From positions 346,935,477 through 346,999,476 of the forward strand of contig OV050030.1 of assembly GCA_920105625.2 (NCBI GenBank): a stretch of 64,000 nucleotides of DNA, read 5' to 3'. This DNA comes from Clusia tigrina. Its lineage: Eukaryota; Arthropoda; Insecta; Diptera; Clusiidae. This document shows, in pieces, positions 44,509 to 58,244 of the stretch. A program made the translations under genes and the position numbers. The notes under the pieces were generated by a model. The model did no database searches, was not told the DNA's origin, and saw only the letters and a program-made list of their open reading frames with translations. Positions within the stretch are counted from its first letter, which is position 1. The number at the start of each line of letters is the position of its first letter.

Positions 44509-46565
44509 TAGCAGCAGGGGATATTATAACGCTAAGCACATTCACTGTCGCTCGCACCTTATAAATCCCAAGGGAAAAATATTATATTATGCCTGACGAA
44601 TCGACGTAATAAAATTAATTATAACTCTTTTGGTGAACCCACATACTGGCCCTCGGACCAACAGAAGATATCGAACTTACTAGATTTGCAATAAGGAAAG
44701 GACTTAACCAAACACTAATGCCTCCAGAATGATGCTATGAACTGAGTTCATATCAACAAACCTATTCGCTTAACAACAAATAAAACAAATTGTCTAATAT
44801 TCAGTAAATACATTAGAAGTCACCTTCCTGATAAATGTAGTTTTAATAGCCCGGATGAATTAGATTCCACAGTACAAACATTCAACTGTATGTTTGTATC
44901 AGCTGCAATCTACGCTACACTCCCAAGCAGCCAATTCCCAATTACAGCCGATTCTCACGCACATTAATGTGTTCAACCAAGGCAAGGATATGGCTCAGAA
45001 GATTGTGGCAAGAGCACATTTCACCAGTGCAGAAGCAAAAATACACTACAGCCAATAATAATCTACGCAACGCACTATACGACGAAACCGGATAAGTTAT
45101 ACAGGTCTACAACTCACACCTGAATCCACTAGAATCCACTAACTAGTCCTTGTGGAAGGCAGTCAACAATATGAACAAAACAACAGAAGCAAACTCACCT
45201 ATAAGACTTATTGCCGGATGATGGACGACAAGCCATGAAGAGAAGGGTCAATACTTTGCGCAACACCTAAAAACTGTATTCCAACCGAACCTTCTAATAA
45301 TAGCTTTAAAATACCTAATGTTGAGACTGAAGGAAGTGTGGCATTTTATCTCATCTCATTTAGTCAAAAAGAAAGCGTGAGGCCACGACCTGACCACCAC
45401 AAATATGATGACGGTGCTAAATCCTCTTGTAGAGCAGCACTCAACTATGTTATTTAATATAATTTTTAGACAAGGGTACTTTCCAAAACTTAGGAAATCA
45501 TCCCACATAACCATGATACGTAAACATGAAAAAACTTCACCACAAGTCTCATCATACAGACTAATAAGCCTGCTATCCGTTGAAACTTTTCGATTAGCTA
45601 TTGGTAACAAAGTTAATCCCATAGTAAAGCACAAAATAATACCTTACCACCAGTTTGGCTTTCGAAACAAACAGGGCACTACTGATCAAGTTCACTGACT
45701 AGTATCCCAAATCACACAATACTGCTCTGCAGTATTCCTTGATGTCGCACAAAGTGTGGCACGTGGGTCTTATTTATTAAATCAAAAAAATTGCCATCAA
45801 TTATTCATAGTTGACTTCAATTATTCATCATTGCCTTCAATGCATATTCATTGTGTGTTGGACTTTAAAGGTAGACATTTTGGACTTTAAAGGTAGACAT
45901 TTTCAAGTCAAATGTGAATGTTACTTTCACCAGAAATGAACAGAATGGCTGAAGTGCGACAAGGAAGTGTTCTTGGCCCGATGTACACAATATGCGAGTA
46001 CACCTCTGATTTGCCAACAAACAAATACCTGCTCACTTCAACTTTTGCAGATGACACTGCTTTTCATCTCGCATCGCTTTAAATAAACAAAAAGCACACA
46101 TTTAACATTTACACTCAACAAAAACAAGTCCCCTGCTTTCACACTTAAAAACAATACTATTTCACAGGAGAGAGAAGTGACGATCGCTTTACCTGGAGAA
46201 TTCATATTGGGAAGAATATATCGCATATTAAATTGAAAGCTGCAAGTCGTAGGTGGCTTTGAAATGCAAATTCAAAACTATGCCTTGATTACAAAGTCCT
46301 CCTATATAAAGGCATCTGGACATATGGATTTCAGCTGTGGGGAGAAGCAATCACATCAAACACGGAACTGTTGCAAAGGACTTAATGAAAAATATTACAG
46401 ACGATCACTGGTGCACCGTGGTACGTGAAAACTATAAACATTCACCTCGATATTGTTGTGTCCTTAATAGCTAAGAAGTAACAATGAAAATTAATGAATC
46501 TCCCCAATATCCTAGCCCGGAAAATACTACAACTATGCCCACGTCTCGCTAGAATACAGCATAAT
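44509..46565 (+). pseudogene. Jockey-clade LINE 1 fragment (unit 2)
   Basis: Near-identical to the unit 1 copy, including start point, RT motifs (motif B GSVLGPMYT, motif C TFADDTAF) and most lesions. It adds a few private substitutions and one inserted base near 45237. A 22-bp tandem duplication (ggactttaaaggtagacatt plus tt) sits in the RT in both copies. Confidence 0.8.
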
Positions 46566-48900
46566 TTTTTGTATATTTATTTGATTATATTCTGTATATC
46601 TGATATATCTGTACATACATTTGTTTTTATTCTTTTCTTAAAATAATAAATGTTCATTAAAATCTTTTCCATACAGTGGTAACGAGGTTTGATACATCGT
46701 TGTCTAGTTTTAAGATAGAATTACTTATTGTTAGTCTCTATATGAGTTGGTACAATAAATATATATTAGGATTATTTCTCAATGACACTGTTGGCAGACA
46801 AGTGTACACTGTAGATCCAAATGTATGGTTATGCCACAGTAATAATTACCAGAAGGAGAATTTTTGAATTATTTACATTGCACTCTGTCCAGCCAGACAA
46901 CTACCCCAACTGCACGTGGTGAACTTACTGATCAAATTCTGTCCATGTACTGTTTCAGTCCATCGCACTAAACTACTGTGTCTTTTTGTTTCGGTAAATT
47001 ACTGTCCCTCTCTCACTCTATCACATTTAAGTGGTGTCATATTACATTATTATTACATGACACTTACATTTAGGGTGTATTCTATAAAGCTAACAATTTG
47101 CTGTGAACGAACGTTATTAGATATCATCTTCTCGCCGTATTTCGCCTTTTTTGTGAGAGTAGTTCAGTAGACGTCAATTCAGTGCAATTGAGATTATTTC
47201 ACAACGAATTTGTTGACAGACGAGAGCATACTGTAGATGCAAATGTGTGGTTATGTCTCCGTAATAATTATCAGAACGAAAAAAATAATATGTACAACGA
47301 CGGCAATATGGTGAATATTCCCACACATGCACTAACGCACACTAACAAAAGATTTAGAACTACGCTCACTATAGACATCATCTATTATAACTTCCGACCT
47401 ATACAATATTTTTGGACGAAATTTATATTAGTACGTATATGGACCCTACAAAGCCATATACAAGATTCGGGGTCGATCAGATGAAGGATACGCCTCCCTC
47501 CCATATAATGTATTTTGGGGTGCCCACCTAAAAGCAATTACACTATCTATGCTCCTTGTGATGATATATGAATACAAATTGGTAGATGTATACATTGGGT
47601 CTATACTAGCATGCATTCCAAATATGGACGGCTGTAGCAAGGCTGCCACGCCTACAATTAAACAAATATCATTACTATTTTCCTATAGAAGATTCACGAA
47701 CGAAACTTCACAGGAAGATTCCGGGTACTAATATTAAACAGCACACAAAAAATGGGCGCATTATGTTTAGCACCACGCCCACTATTGACATTTTATTATA
47801 AATTACCACCTACACAATATTTTTGGATGAAATTTTATATTAGTAGTTATACTGACACTAGAAAGCCATACACAAGAATTGGGGTCCATGTAATCAATTC
47901 AAGGTACCATACCGAAAATTATGGTAGATATGCTCCTAATGATGATTTATGAAGAAAACATACCCATTATTGAACTCGCACGCACAAGGAAAGTTAAAGG
48001 GTATTGTGAAGTCGGTCTAACCCGACTTCAGGATTCTTTACTTGTTTTTTTTAATATGGATTCAAATTACCGGGAAAATGAATCATGCCATTTTTGACTG
48101 TAAGGCCAAATTCGGTTTTTATCGAACATGTGGATTTTTGGGTACATTGAAGACAGTGAAAGGACTTTTGGAGTTGGGCGAACATTCGAGGATATATGTG
48201 AGGAAATCAACGAGGATCTGTGAGGAAGTCAAGGACAATTTGCATTGATTTAGGGACTTAATGGATGCCATTAATGGGGAACTTGTAATGGAAAACAAGT
48301 AAAGGAAAAATATATATACGAGAGAATTTACGTTGGAGTTTTGTTTAACAAATTGATCATGGTCGGATCATGAGATTTAGAAATTGGAAAATATTAGTAC
48401 TTTTATTTGAAACGAGGATTAACAAAATAAAAATTTGTTTCTGTTGAAGTGCATTTTTTTTTTTTTTGAAATATGTATTGTAGAAAAAACTGCGAAGTCA
48501 TAATATGTTTATTGGTTTATTAAGTGGCAATTGATGCAATTGTCTAGTAAAGTTAAATAATTATTGGAGGCTCAAAAGCGGTGGAAAAGAAAAACCCAAT
48601 GTTGAACCCTAATTTTGAAAAGAACTACAAACGGGCAGTATAAAAAAAATTAAAGTGGGCATTGTGGATGGTTGCTCATGCGGTGGAAAAGTTGGTGCCT
48701 ATGCTCTCAGGGGTCGATATGTTTTATTTGAAAACTGAGATCAGGAGCTTCAAAGAAGTTTTTTGAGCCAGCGCAACATACTCTTCCGGAAGCAGATAGG
48801 GAATATTGAATAAAGAGTATTAAGAAAAGGACCACATGTGATGTGTTTGATTGACTAGCTTATAGCTCAGTAAGCTCTCTGTCAGATATATATGCGCATA
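46566..48900 (+). repeat. Unclassified segment X (unit 2, uninterrupted)
   Basis: The uninterrupted version of X. The unoccupied hAT target gtctatac is at 47599-47606. Internal repeats are seen clearly here: 46797 against 47218 (421 bp) and about 47362 against 47775 (413 bp). At 47636-47642 it reads agcaagg where unit 1 has the reverse complement ccttgct (33005-33011). Confidence 0.6.
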
Positions 48901-48904
48901 AGAT

Positions 48905-51900
48905 AGAACATACTTAAAACAAATGTCGTACGAATGTCTCATTCAAGAAATTCAAGAATCAACTCAGAAACTTGGGGAGGAATTGAGAGCCTGGGGACGA
49001 AGGCTCCAGTCTCTGGGGAGCGCTGCTGAGACGGGAGCCAACAGGCAGTTTCCAGAAAATGTTGCAGTGTACAAGGCTCAAATAGAAAGGGCTATAATTT
49101 CTGTGTTCAAGGCAGGCTTGATCAATATGGACTTAGGTAATTATAATCTCAATCTTACGCATCTCATGCTGTTGAGTCCAAAAAAAAAATACCCCGTGAA
49201 AGCCCAGGTAAGCCCAAAGCATCCCAAAAATAAGCCAAACTCGACAAATATTGGTTAAGTGTTCCTCAACCTACAGAAAATAGGGTTTCTTCTCTAGAAA
49301 TTGAAAAAGATGATAAAGGTCTTAAGCCCCAATTAAAAGCCCCCAATATTTGTTGACAAAGTCAACAGCATTACGCTTCTAATGACGCTCCTAATGGAAA
49401 CAGCTGCTACTTCTTATGATTTAAAACTCATAAGTAATGAGCCTACAAAACAATAATAAACCAAATAGAGCAAAAAATACCGAATTCTACACCTATAAAT
49501 CAAAACAGGAAAAAAGCTTTAGGGTGATACTCAAAAACGTACACTCGTCTGTAAGCACTGAGGAAATTGCTGAATCACTACTAGCACTCGGCTACACTAC
49601 AGCGATCCAAAACGTGACATCCCTCAATGCGCTAACTGCCAGCAGTATGGTCACACAAAACCTTACTGCCGCAGTAAACAGGTCTGCATTAAATGCACTG
49701 GAACGCACTCGTCTGCAGATTACTCGCCCAAGTAGTTAGAAACACTACACAAGACACGAGAGAGAATATCTCACACCCATATCCTAAGGAAATCGCCTCC
49801 AAATCTTGAACCAAATGCGAGAAATGATAATGTTCCTCAAGCAAGTCAGGCAGCAAATCACAAGTATGATGAATCTACTCGTAACTCTCATGACGAAAAA
49901 TTGTAGTTCTTTAATCCCATAAATATTCTCGCATGGAATGCATATAGGCTATCCAAACACATATTAGAGATTGAAGCTTTACTCCAGACTCACGACAGAG
50001 ATATTCTTCTAATAGCTGAAACTCATTTCACCGATAAGAGCTACTTTCAAATACCAAATTATAAGCTCTATCACACAAAGCACCCCGACAAAAAAGCACA
50101 TGCCGGTTCAGCTATTATAATAAAAAAGAGTATTACAGACACGTTTCTATTAAATCTTACTGCACAGAAGCTATTTAAGCCACAAACATAGTTGTTGAAG
50201 ATTGTAAAGGCCCAATTATAATCGCGGAAGTCCACCCAAACATGCAATCAAGGCAGAGGAGTATGCAAAGTACCTTACAACCCTCGGAAACAAATTTTTA
50301 GCTGGAGGAGACTATAATGCAAAACATACATACTGGGGTTCCCGTCTCACTACACCCAAAGGCCTACAACTCTTTGGGGCTATAACATATCTAACCGATC
50401 CAAATAAAATTCCCGACCTAATAGAATTTTGCATAATGAAAGGCATATCAACTAGGATATAACTTGCAGCCCATGCTATGATCTATCCTCTGACCATTCT
50501 CCAGTAATATTTACAATAATTAATAATTTTGTTGATTCACCTTCTGAATGTCGCCTTTACAATAGCAAAACTGATTGGAATTACTTTCGACTGTCAATAT
50601 CTTCAACAATTAACCTGAAGCACTCGTTTGAGTTTAGTATAGATATCATGATAGCTATTCAACACTTCAATAATTGCCTCCAACAGGCTGGTTGGAAGTC
50701 AACACCCCCTTTGATGAAGCGTCAATACACACAGATCTCTCCTCTTGTGAAGTAACTGGGAGAAAAACGCAGGGCAAGAAAAAAGTGGCAACATATATAC
50801 TCTCAAAAGATCACAAGGAGCTTCTCAAAACAGAACACAACTCTTAACTTCAGTAGTATCTCAGTAACCTTGAAGAAAATGCGGCCACTGACTATACCTC
50901 TGGAAAGCAACAAAACAGTTAAAGAGGCCAACTCTGGCACAATCTGCCATCAGAATGGAAAAAGGTGATATCGAAAAATCATGCACATTTGTACGATATT
51001 TAAAAAGAGTGTTTAGCTCACACGAAATCGAACCATCTCCAATCACTGCAGAAAGAGTAAAAGAAGCCTTGGACACATCTGGCAGATGGACCTACCAAAA
51101 ATTTTCAAAAGGGGAAGTCAAGGAAGCGATCAAAAAGCTTAGGTCAAAGAAAACCCCCGGATACGATCTCAATAGTGGAGCAATATTAAAGCAGCTTCCA
51201 GAAAAGGGATTCACTTTCCTGACTTATATATAAAACTATTTTTTATTATCTGATTTTGTTCCCCCTCAATAGAAAGTGGCTCAAGTAAATATTATCCTTA
51301 AGCCCGGAAAAAGTTCCGACAAAGTTCAGTCATATCGCCCCATCAGCTTGTGGCCAACCGCCTTAAAATTTTTGGAAACTCTCTACCTCAAAAGATTAAT
51401 GCCAATAATAGAAACGAAAACTAACTCCAAATCACCAATTTAGCTTCAGGAAACAACACAGTACAATTGAACACGTTCATAGGCTTGTAAGCTGCATTCA
51501 CACTTCAATCGAGCAAAAAAATACTGTACAGCGGCGTTTTCCGATATATCCCAAGCTTTCGACCGTGTTTGGCATGACGGACTACTCTACAAAATAAAGA
51601 AAATACTTCCAATAAACTATTACATATTTATCAAATCCTACCTTAAAATCGATACTTCTTTGTAAAACAATGTGAAGAACAATCTGAAATGTGCGAAAGT
51701 TCGACCGGTATACCCCAAAGCAGTGTCATGGGTCCCTTGCTTTATACACACGATTTTCCTATCTCCGAAGTAACTATCGTTGGCACGTTCCAGGACGATA
51801 CTGCTCTACTCGCAATGGACACCCTTTCACAACTGGTGTCGCTTAAACTTCAGAGGGGCTTAGACAAAATCACCGCAAGCTAACACGGAAAATTCATATA

Positions 51901-52420
51901 TTCACCAAATTGAAGGCGATGGGAATAAAGCTTAGAAATCTACACTGGCTGCTGTATCGAAATTGCCAAGTTTCACTCGAAAGTAAGCTCTTACTTTACT
52001 CAGCCGTCTGAAAACCGAGATGGATATATGGCATACAACTGTGGGGCATTGCGACAACCTCTAATGCCGAAATTCTCCAGAGATTCCAATCACAAATGCT
52101 GCGTATGATTGCAAAAGCTCCATACTACGTAACGAACAACCTGAAAGTGACCTGAAAGTCCCGACAATTGTGAAAGAAATAAAAATATGCAATGGCATAC
52201 AAACTGAGAATTCACGGGCACTCTAATCCACTCATATCAGAATTAACAGCTCATATGACTACATTCAGCCATTTAAAAACGAAATCAACAGCAGATATTT
52301 TCTGTTGATGAATACCTACAATTAAGAAATGGTTGCACCACTGGGAGCACTCCATAAATGTTATGTTGATATTTAGTTATTGTTATTTAGGCTTAAAATA
52401 AAAATATTGTTTATTGTACT
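48905..52420 (+). pseudogene. Jockey-clade LINE 2 (unit 2)
   Basis: Same structure as in unit 1: ORF1 with two CCHC knuckles (about 49628-49735) and ORF2 with endonuclease and RT. Here the RT motif C region reads GTFQDDTALLA, a different change from the FEDD of units 1 and 3. A missing A near 51645 adds a further frameshift. Confidence 0.82.
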
Positions 52421-52708
52421 GCAGAATTAGTTGAAGTGGTCTCTTCTGCTGGACTAATACGCCTGCAGAAGTAGATCCGGTACAATAAGGGGTCACAAGT
52501 GAAGTGAAGTGTTTTCCGCAAACAGAAGAACCAAGGATTCTCGGACAAGGATTATTTGCCAGAAATCTGGTCATACAAGGGACGAGTGCTATACACGCAA
52601 AAACACGCCCTACTGTATGGAATTCTGAACATATGGTCAAATCAACAGTGCCTAGGGATAGGATTAGGAGCCAGCTAGCGACGGGGCGCCCGGATCCCTC
52701 CAAGAGAA
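52421..52708 (+). pseudogene. Gypsy-2 gag fragment, cut by array junction (unit 2)
   Basis: Only the first decayed zinc-knuckle region remains, with a short deletion around 52447 relative to unit 1. It ends at tccaagaga (52708), after which foreign filler and unit 3 follow. Confidence 0.75.
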
Positions 52709-52715
52709 TTGTAGT

Positions 52716-54930
52716 AGTTTTAAGATAGAATTACTTATTGTTAGTCTCTATATGAGTTGGTACAATAAATATATATTAGGATTATTTCTCAATGACACTG
52801 TTGGCAGACAAGTGTACACTGTAGATCCAAATGTATGGTTATGCCACAGTGATAATTATCAGAAGGAGAATTTTTGAATTATTTACATTGCACTCTGTCC
52901 ATCCAGACAACTACCCCAACTGCAGGTGGTGAACTTACTGATCAAATTCTGTCCATGTACTGTTTCAGTCCATCGCACTAAACTACTGTGTCTTTTTGTT
53001 TCGGTAAATTACTATCCCTCTCTCTCTCTATCACATTTAAGTGGTGTCATATCACATTATTATTACATGACACTTACATTTAGGGTGTATTCTATAAAGC
53101 TAACAATTTGCTGTGAACGAACGTTATTAGATATCATCTTCTCGCCGTATTTCGCCTTTTTTGTGAGAGTAGTTCAGTAGACGTCAATTCAGTGCAATTG
53201 AGATTATTTCACAACGAATTTGTTGACAGACGAGAGCATACTGTAGATGCAAATGTGTGATTATGTCTCCGTAATAATTATCAGAACGAAAAAAATAATA
53301 TGTACAACGACGACAATATGGTGAATATTCCCACACATGCACTAACGCACACTAACAAAAGATTTAGAACTACGCTCACTATTGACATCATCTATTATAA
53401 CTTCCGACCTATACAATATTTTTGGACGAAATTTATATTAGTACGTATATGGACCCTACAAAGCCATATACAAGATTCGGGGTCGATCAGATGGAGGATA
53501 CGCCTCCCTCCCATATAATGTATTTTGGGGTGCCCACCTAAAAGCAATTACACTATCTATGCTTCTTGTGATGATATATGAATACAGATTGGTAGATGTA
53601 TACATTGGGTCTATACTAGCATGCATTCCAAATATGGACGGCTGTAGCAAGGCTGCCACGCCTACAATTAAACAAATATCATTACTATTTTCCTATAGAA
53701 GATTCACGAACGAAACTTCACAGGAAGATTCCGGGTACTAATATTAAACAGCACACAAAAAATGGGCGCATTATGTTTAGCACCACGCCCACTATTGACA
53801 TTTTATTATAAATTACCACCTATACAATATTTTTGGATGAAATTTTATATTAGTAGTTATATTGACACTAGAAAGCCATACACAAGAATTGGGGTCCATG
53901 CAATCAATTCAAGGTACCATACCGAAAATTATCGTAGATATGCTACTTATGATGATTTATGAAGAAAACATACCCATTATTGAACTCGCACGCACAAGGA
54001 AAGTTAAAGGGTATTGTGAAGTCGGTCTAACCCGACTTCAGGATTCTGTACTTGTTTTTTTTAATATGGATTCAAATTACCGGGAAAATGAATCATGCCA
54101 TTTTTGACTGTAAGGCCAAATTCGGTTTTGATCGAACATGTGGATTTTTGGGTACATTGAAGACAGTGAAAGGACTTTTGGAGTTGGGCGAACATTCGAG
54201 GATATATGTGAAGAAATCAACGAGGATCTGTGAGGAAGTCAAGGACAATTTGCATTGATTTAGGGACTTAATGGATGCCATTAATGGGGAACTTGTAATG
54301 GAAAACAAGTAAAGGAAAAATATATATACGAGAGAATTTACGTTGGAGTTTTGTTTAACAAATTGATCATGGTCGGATCATGAGATTTAGAAATTGGAAT
54401 ATATTAGTACTTTTATTTGAAACGAGGATTAACAAAATAAAAATTTGTTTCTGTTGAAGTGCATTTTTTTTTTTTTTGAAATATGTATTGTAGAAAAAAC
54501 TGCGTATTCATAATATGTTTATTGGTTTATTAAGTGGCAATTGATGCAATTGTCTAGTAAAGTTAAATAATTATTGGAGGCTCAAAAGCGGTGGAAAAGA
54601 AAAACCCAATGTTGAACCCTAATTTTGAAAAGAACCACAAACGGGCAGTATAAAAAAAATTAAAGTGGGCATTGTGGATGGTTGCTCATGCGGTGGAAAA
54701 GTTGGTGCCCATGCTCTCAGGGGTCGATATGTTTTATTTGAAAACTGAGATCAGGAGCTTCAAAGAAGTTTTTTGAGCCAGCGCAACATACTCTTCCGGA
54801 AGCAGATAGGGAATATTGAATAAAGAGTATTAAGAAAAGGACCACATGTGATGTGTTTGATTGACTAGCTTATAGCTCAGTAAGCTCTCTGTCAGATATA
54901 TATGCGCATAAGATAGAACATACTTAAAAC
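52716..54930 (+). repeat. Unclassified segment X (unit 3, 5' truncated)
   Basis: Starts at the equivalent of 46705. The empty hAT site gtctatac is at 53619-53626. Same internal repeats as in unit 2 and closer to unit 2 than to unit 1 at several positions (for example it has agcaagg at the micro-inversion site). Confidence 0.6.
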
Positions 54931-54933
54931 AAA

Positions 54934-57900
54934 AGTCGTACGAATGTCTCATTCAAGAAATTCAAGAATCAACTCAGAAACTTGGGGAGGAATTGAGAGC
55001 CTGGGGACGAAGGCTCCAGTCTCTGGGGAGCGCTGCTGAGACGGGAGCCAACAGGCAGTTTCCAGAAAATGTTGCAGTGTACAAGGCTCAAATAGAAAGG
55101 GCTATGATTTCTGTGTTCAAGGCAGGCTTGATCAATATGGACTTAGGTAATTATAATCTCAATCTTACGCATCTCATGCTGTTGAGTCCAAAAAAAAAAT
55201 ACCCCGTGAAAGCCCAGGTAAGCCCAAAGCATCCCAAAAATAAGCCAAACTCGACAAATATTGGTTAAGTGTTCCTCAACCTACAGAAAATAGGGTTTCT
55301 TCTCTAGAAATTGAAAAAGATGATAAAGGTGTTAAGCCCCAATTAAAAGCCCCCAATATTTGTTGACAAAGTCAATAGCATTACGCTTCTAATGACGCTC
55401 CTAATGGAAACAGCGGCTACTTCTTATGATTTAAAACTCATAAGTAATGAGCCTACAAAACAATAATAAACCAAATAGAGCAAAAAATACCGAATTCTAC
55501 ACCTATAAATCACAACAGGAAAAAGCTTCAGGGTGATACTTAAAAACGTACACTCGTCTGTAAGCACTGAGGAAATTGCTAAATCACTACTAGCACTCGG
55601 CTACACTACAGCGATCCAAAACGCGACATCCCTCAATGCGCTAACTGCCAGCAGTATGGTCACACAAAACCCTACTGCCGCAGTAAACAGGTCTGCATTA
55701 AATGCACTGGAATGCACTCGTCTGCAGATTGCTCGCCCAAGTAGTTAGAAACACTACACAAGACACGAGAGAGAATATCTCACTCCCATATCCTAAGTAA
55801 ATCGCCTCCGAATCTTGAACCAAATGCGAGAAATGATAATGCTCCTCAAGCAAGTCAGGCAGCAAATCACAAGTATGATGAATCTACTCGTAACTCTCAC
55901 GACGAAAAATTGTAGTTCTTTAATCCCATAAATATTCTCGCATGGAATGCAAATGGGCTATCCAAACACATATTAGAGATTGAAGCTTTACTCCAGACTC
56001 ACGACATAGATATTCTTCTAATATCTGAAACTCATTTCACCGATAAGAGCTACTTTCAAATACCAAATTATAAGCTCTATCACACAAAGCACCCCGACAA
56101 AAAAGCACATGCCGGTTCAGCTATTATAATAAAAAAGAGTATTACAGACACGTTTCTATTAAATCTTACTGCACAGAAGCTATTCAAGCCACAAACATAG
56201 TTGTTGAAGATTGTAAAGGCCCAATTACAATCGCGGAAGTATATAGCCCACCCAAACATGCAATCAAGGCAGAGGAGTATCAAAAGTACCTTACAACCCT
56301 CGGAAACAGATTTTTGGCTGGAGGAGACTATAATGCAAAACATACATACTGGGATTCCCGTCTCACTACACCCAAAGGCCTACAACTCTTGGGGGCTATA
56401 ACATATCTAACCGATCCAAATAAAATTCCCGACCTAATAGAATTTTGCATAATGAAAGGCATATCAACTAGGATATAACTTGCAGCCCATGCTATGATCT
56501 ATCCTCTGACCATTCTCCAGTAATATTTACAATAATTAATAATTTTGTTGACTCACCTTCTGAATGTCGCCTTTACAATAGCAAAACTGATTTGAATTAC
56601 TTTCGACTGTCAATATCTTCAACAATTAACCTGAAGCACTCGTTTGAGTTTAGTATAGATATCATGATAGCTACTCAACACTTTAATAATTGCCTCCAAC
56701 AGGCTGGTTGGAAGTCAACACCCCCTTTGATGAAGCGTCAATACACACAGATCTCTCCTCTTGTGAAGTAACTGGGAGAAAAACGCAGGGCAAGAAAAAA
56801 GTGGCAACATATATACTCTCAAAAGATCACAAGGAGCTTCTCAAAACAGAACACAACTCTTAACTTCAGTAGTATCTCAGTAACCTTGAAGAAAATGCGG
56901 CCACTGACTATACCCTCTGGAAAGCAACAAAACAGTTAAATCAAAAAGCTTAAATCAAAGAAAACCCCCGGATACGATCTCAATAGTGGAGCAATATTAA
57001 AGCAGCTTCCAAAAAAGGGATTCACTTTCCTGACTTATATATAAAACTATTTTTTATTATCTGATTTTGTTCCCCCTCAATAGAAAGTGGCTCAAGTAAA
57101 TATTATCCTTAAGCCCGGAAAAAGTTCCGACAAAGTTCAGTCATATCGCCCCATCAGCTTGTGGCCAACCGCCTTAAAATTTTTGGAAACTCTCTACCTC
57201 AAAAGATTAATGCCAATAATAGAAACGAAAACTAACTCCAAATCACCAATTTAGCTTCAGGAAACAACACAGCACAATTGAACACGTTCATAGGCTTGTA
57301 AGCTGCATTCACACTTCAATCGAGCAAAAAAATACTGTACAGCGGCGTTTCCCGATATATCCCAAGCTTTCGACCGTGTTTGGCATGACGGACTACTCTA
57401 GAAAATAAAGAAAATACTTCCAATAAACTATTACATATTTCTGAAATCCTACCTTAAAAATCGGTACTTCTTTGTAAAACAATGTGAAGAACAATCTGAA
57501 ATGTGCGAAAGTTCGACCGGTATACCCCAAAGCAGTGTCATGGGTCCCTTGCTTTATACACACGATTTTCCTATCTCCGAAGTAACTATCGTTGGCACGT
57601 TCGAGGACGATACTGCTCTACTCGCAATGGACACCCTTTCACAACTGGTGTCGCTTAAACTTCAGAGGGGCTTAGACAAAATCACCGCAAGCTAACACGG
57701 AAAATTCATATATTCACCAAATTGAAGGCGATGGGAATAAAGCTTAGAAATATACACTGGCTGCTGTATCGAAATTGCCAAATTTCACTCGAAAGTAAGC
57801 TCTTACTTTACTCAACCGTCTGAAAACCGAGATGATAGAAGATATATGGCATACAACTGTGGGGCATTGCGGCAACCTCTAATGCCGAAATTCTCCAGAG

Positions 57901-58240
57901 ATTCCAATCACAAATGCTGCGTATGATTGCAAAAGCTCCATACTACGTAACGAACAACCTGAAAGTGACCTGAAAGTCCCGACAATTGTGAAAGAAATAA
58001 AAATATGCAATGGCATACAAACTGAGAATTCACGGGCACTCTAATCCACTCATATCAGAACTAACAGCTCATATGACTACAATCAGCCATTTAAAAACGA
58101 AATCAACAGCAGATATTTTCTGTTGATGAATACCTACAATTAAGAAATGGTTGCACCACTGGGAGCACTCCATAAATGTTATGTTGATATTTAGTTATTG
58201 TTATTTAGGCTTAAAATAAAAATATTGTTTATTGTACTGC
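54934..58240 (+). pseudogene. Jockey-clade LINE 2 (unit 3)
   Basis: As in units 1 and 2, with a private deletion of about 206 bp at 56940 that removes the linker just before the RT. It keeps bases lost elsewhere: at about 56238-56250 it reads agtatatagcccaccc where units 1 and 2 have a shorter form. RT motif C is FEDD. Not functional. Confidence 0.8.
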
Positions 58241-58244
58241 AGAA

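Larger units (their letters stand above)
43567..52708 (+). repeat. Array unit 2 (3' truncated)
   Basis: Follows unit 1 directly with the same order: env fragment, mariner, jockey 1, X, jockey 2 and the first 270 bp of Gypsy-2. Near-identical to unit 1 (about one difference per 50-100 bases by eye). It stops at 52708, equivalent to 38098 of unit 1. It retains about 160 bp (44347-44507) that unit 1 lacks between mariner and jockey 1, and it lacks the hAT. Confidence 0.92.
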
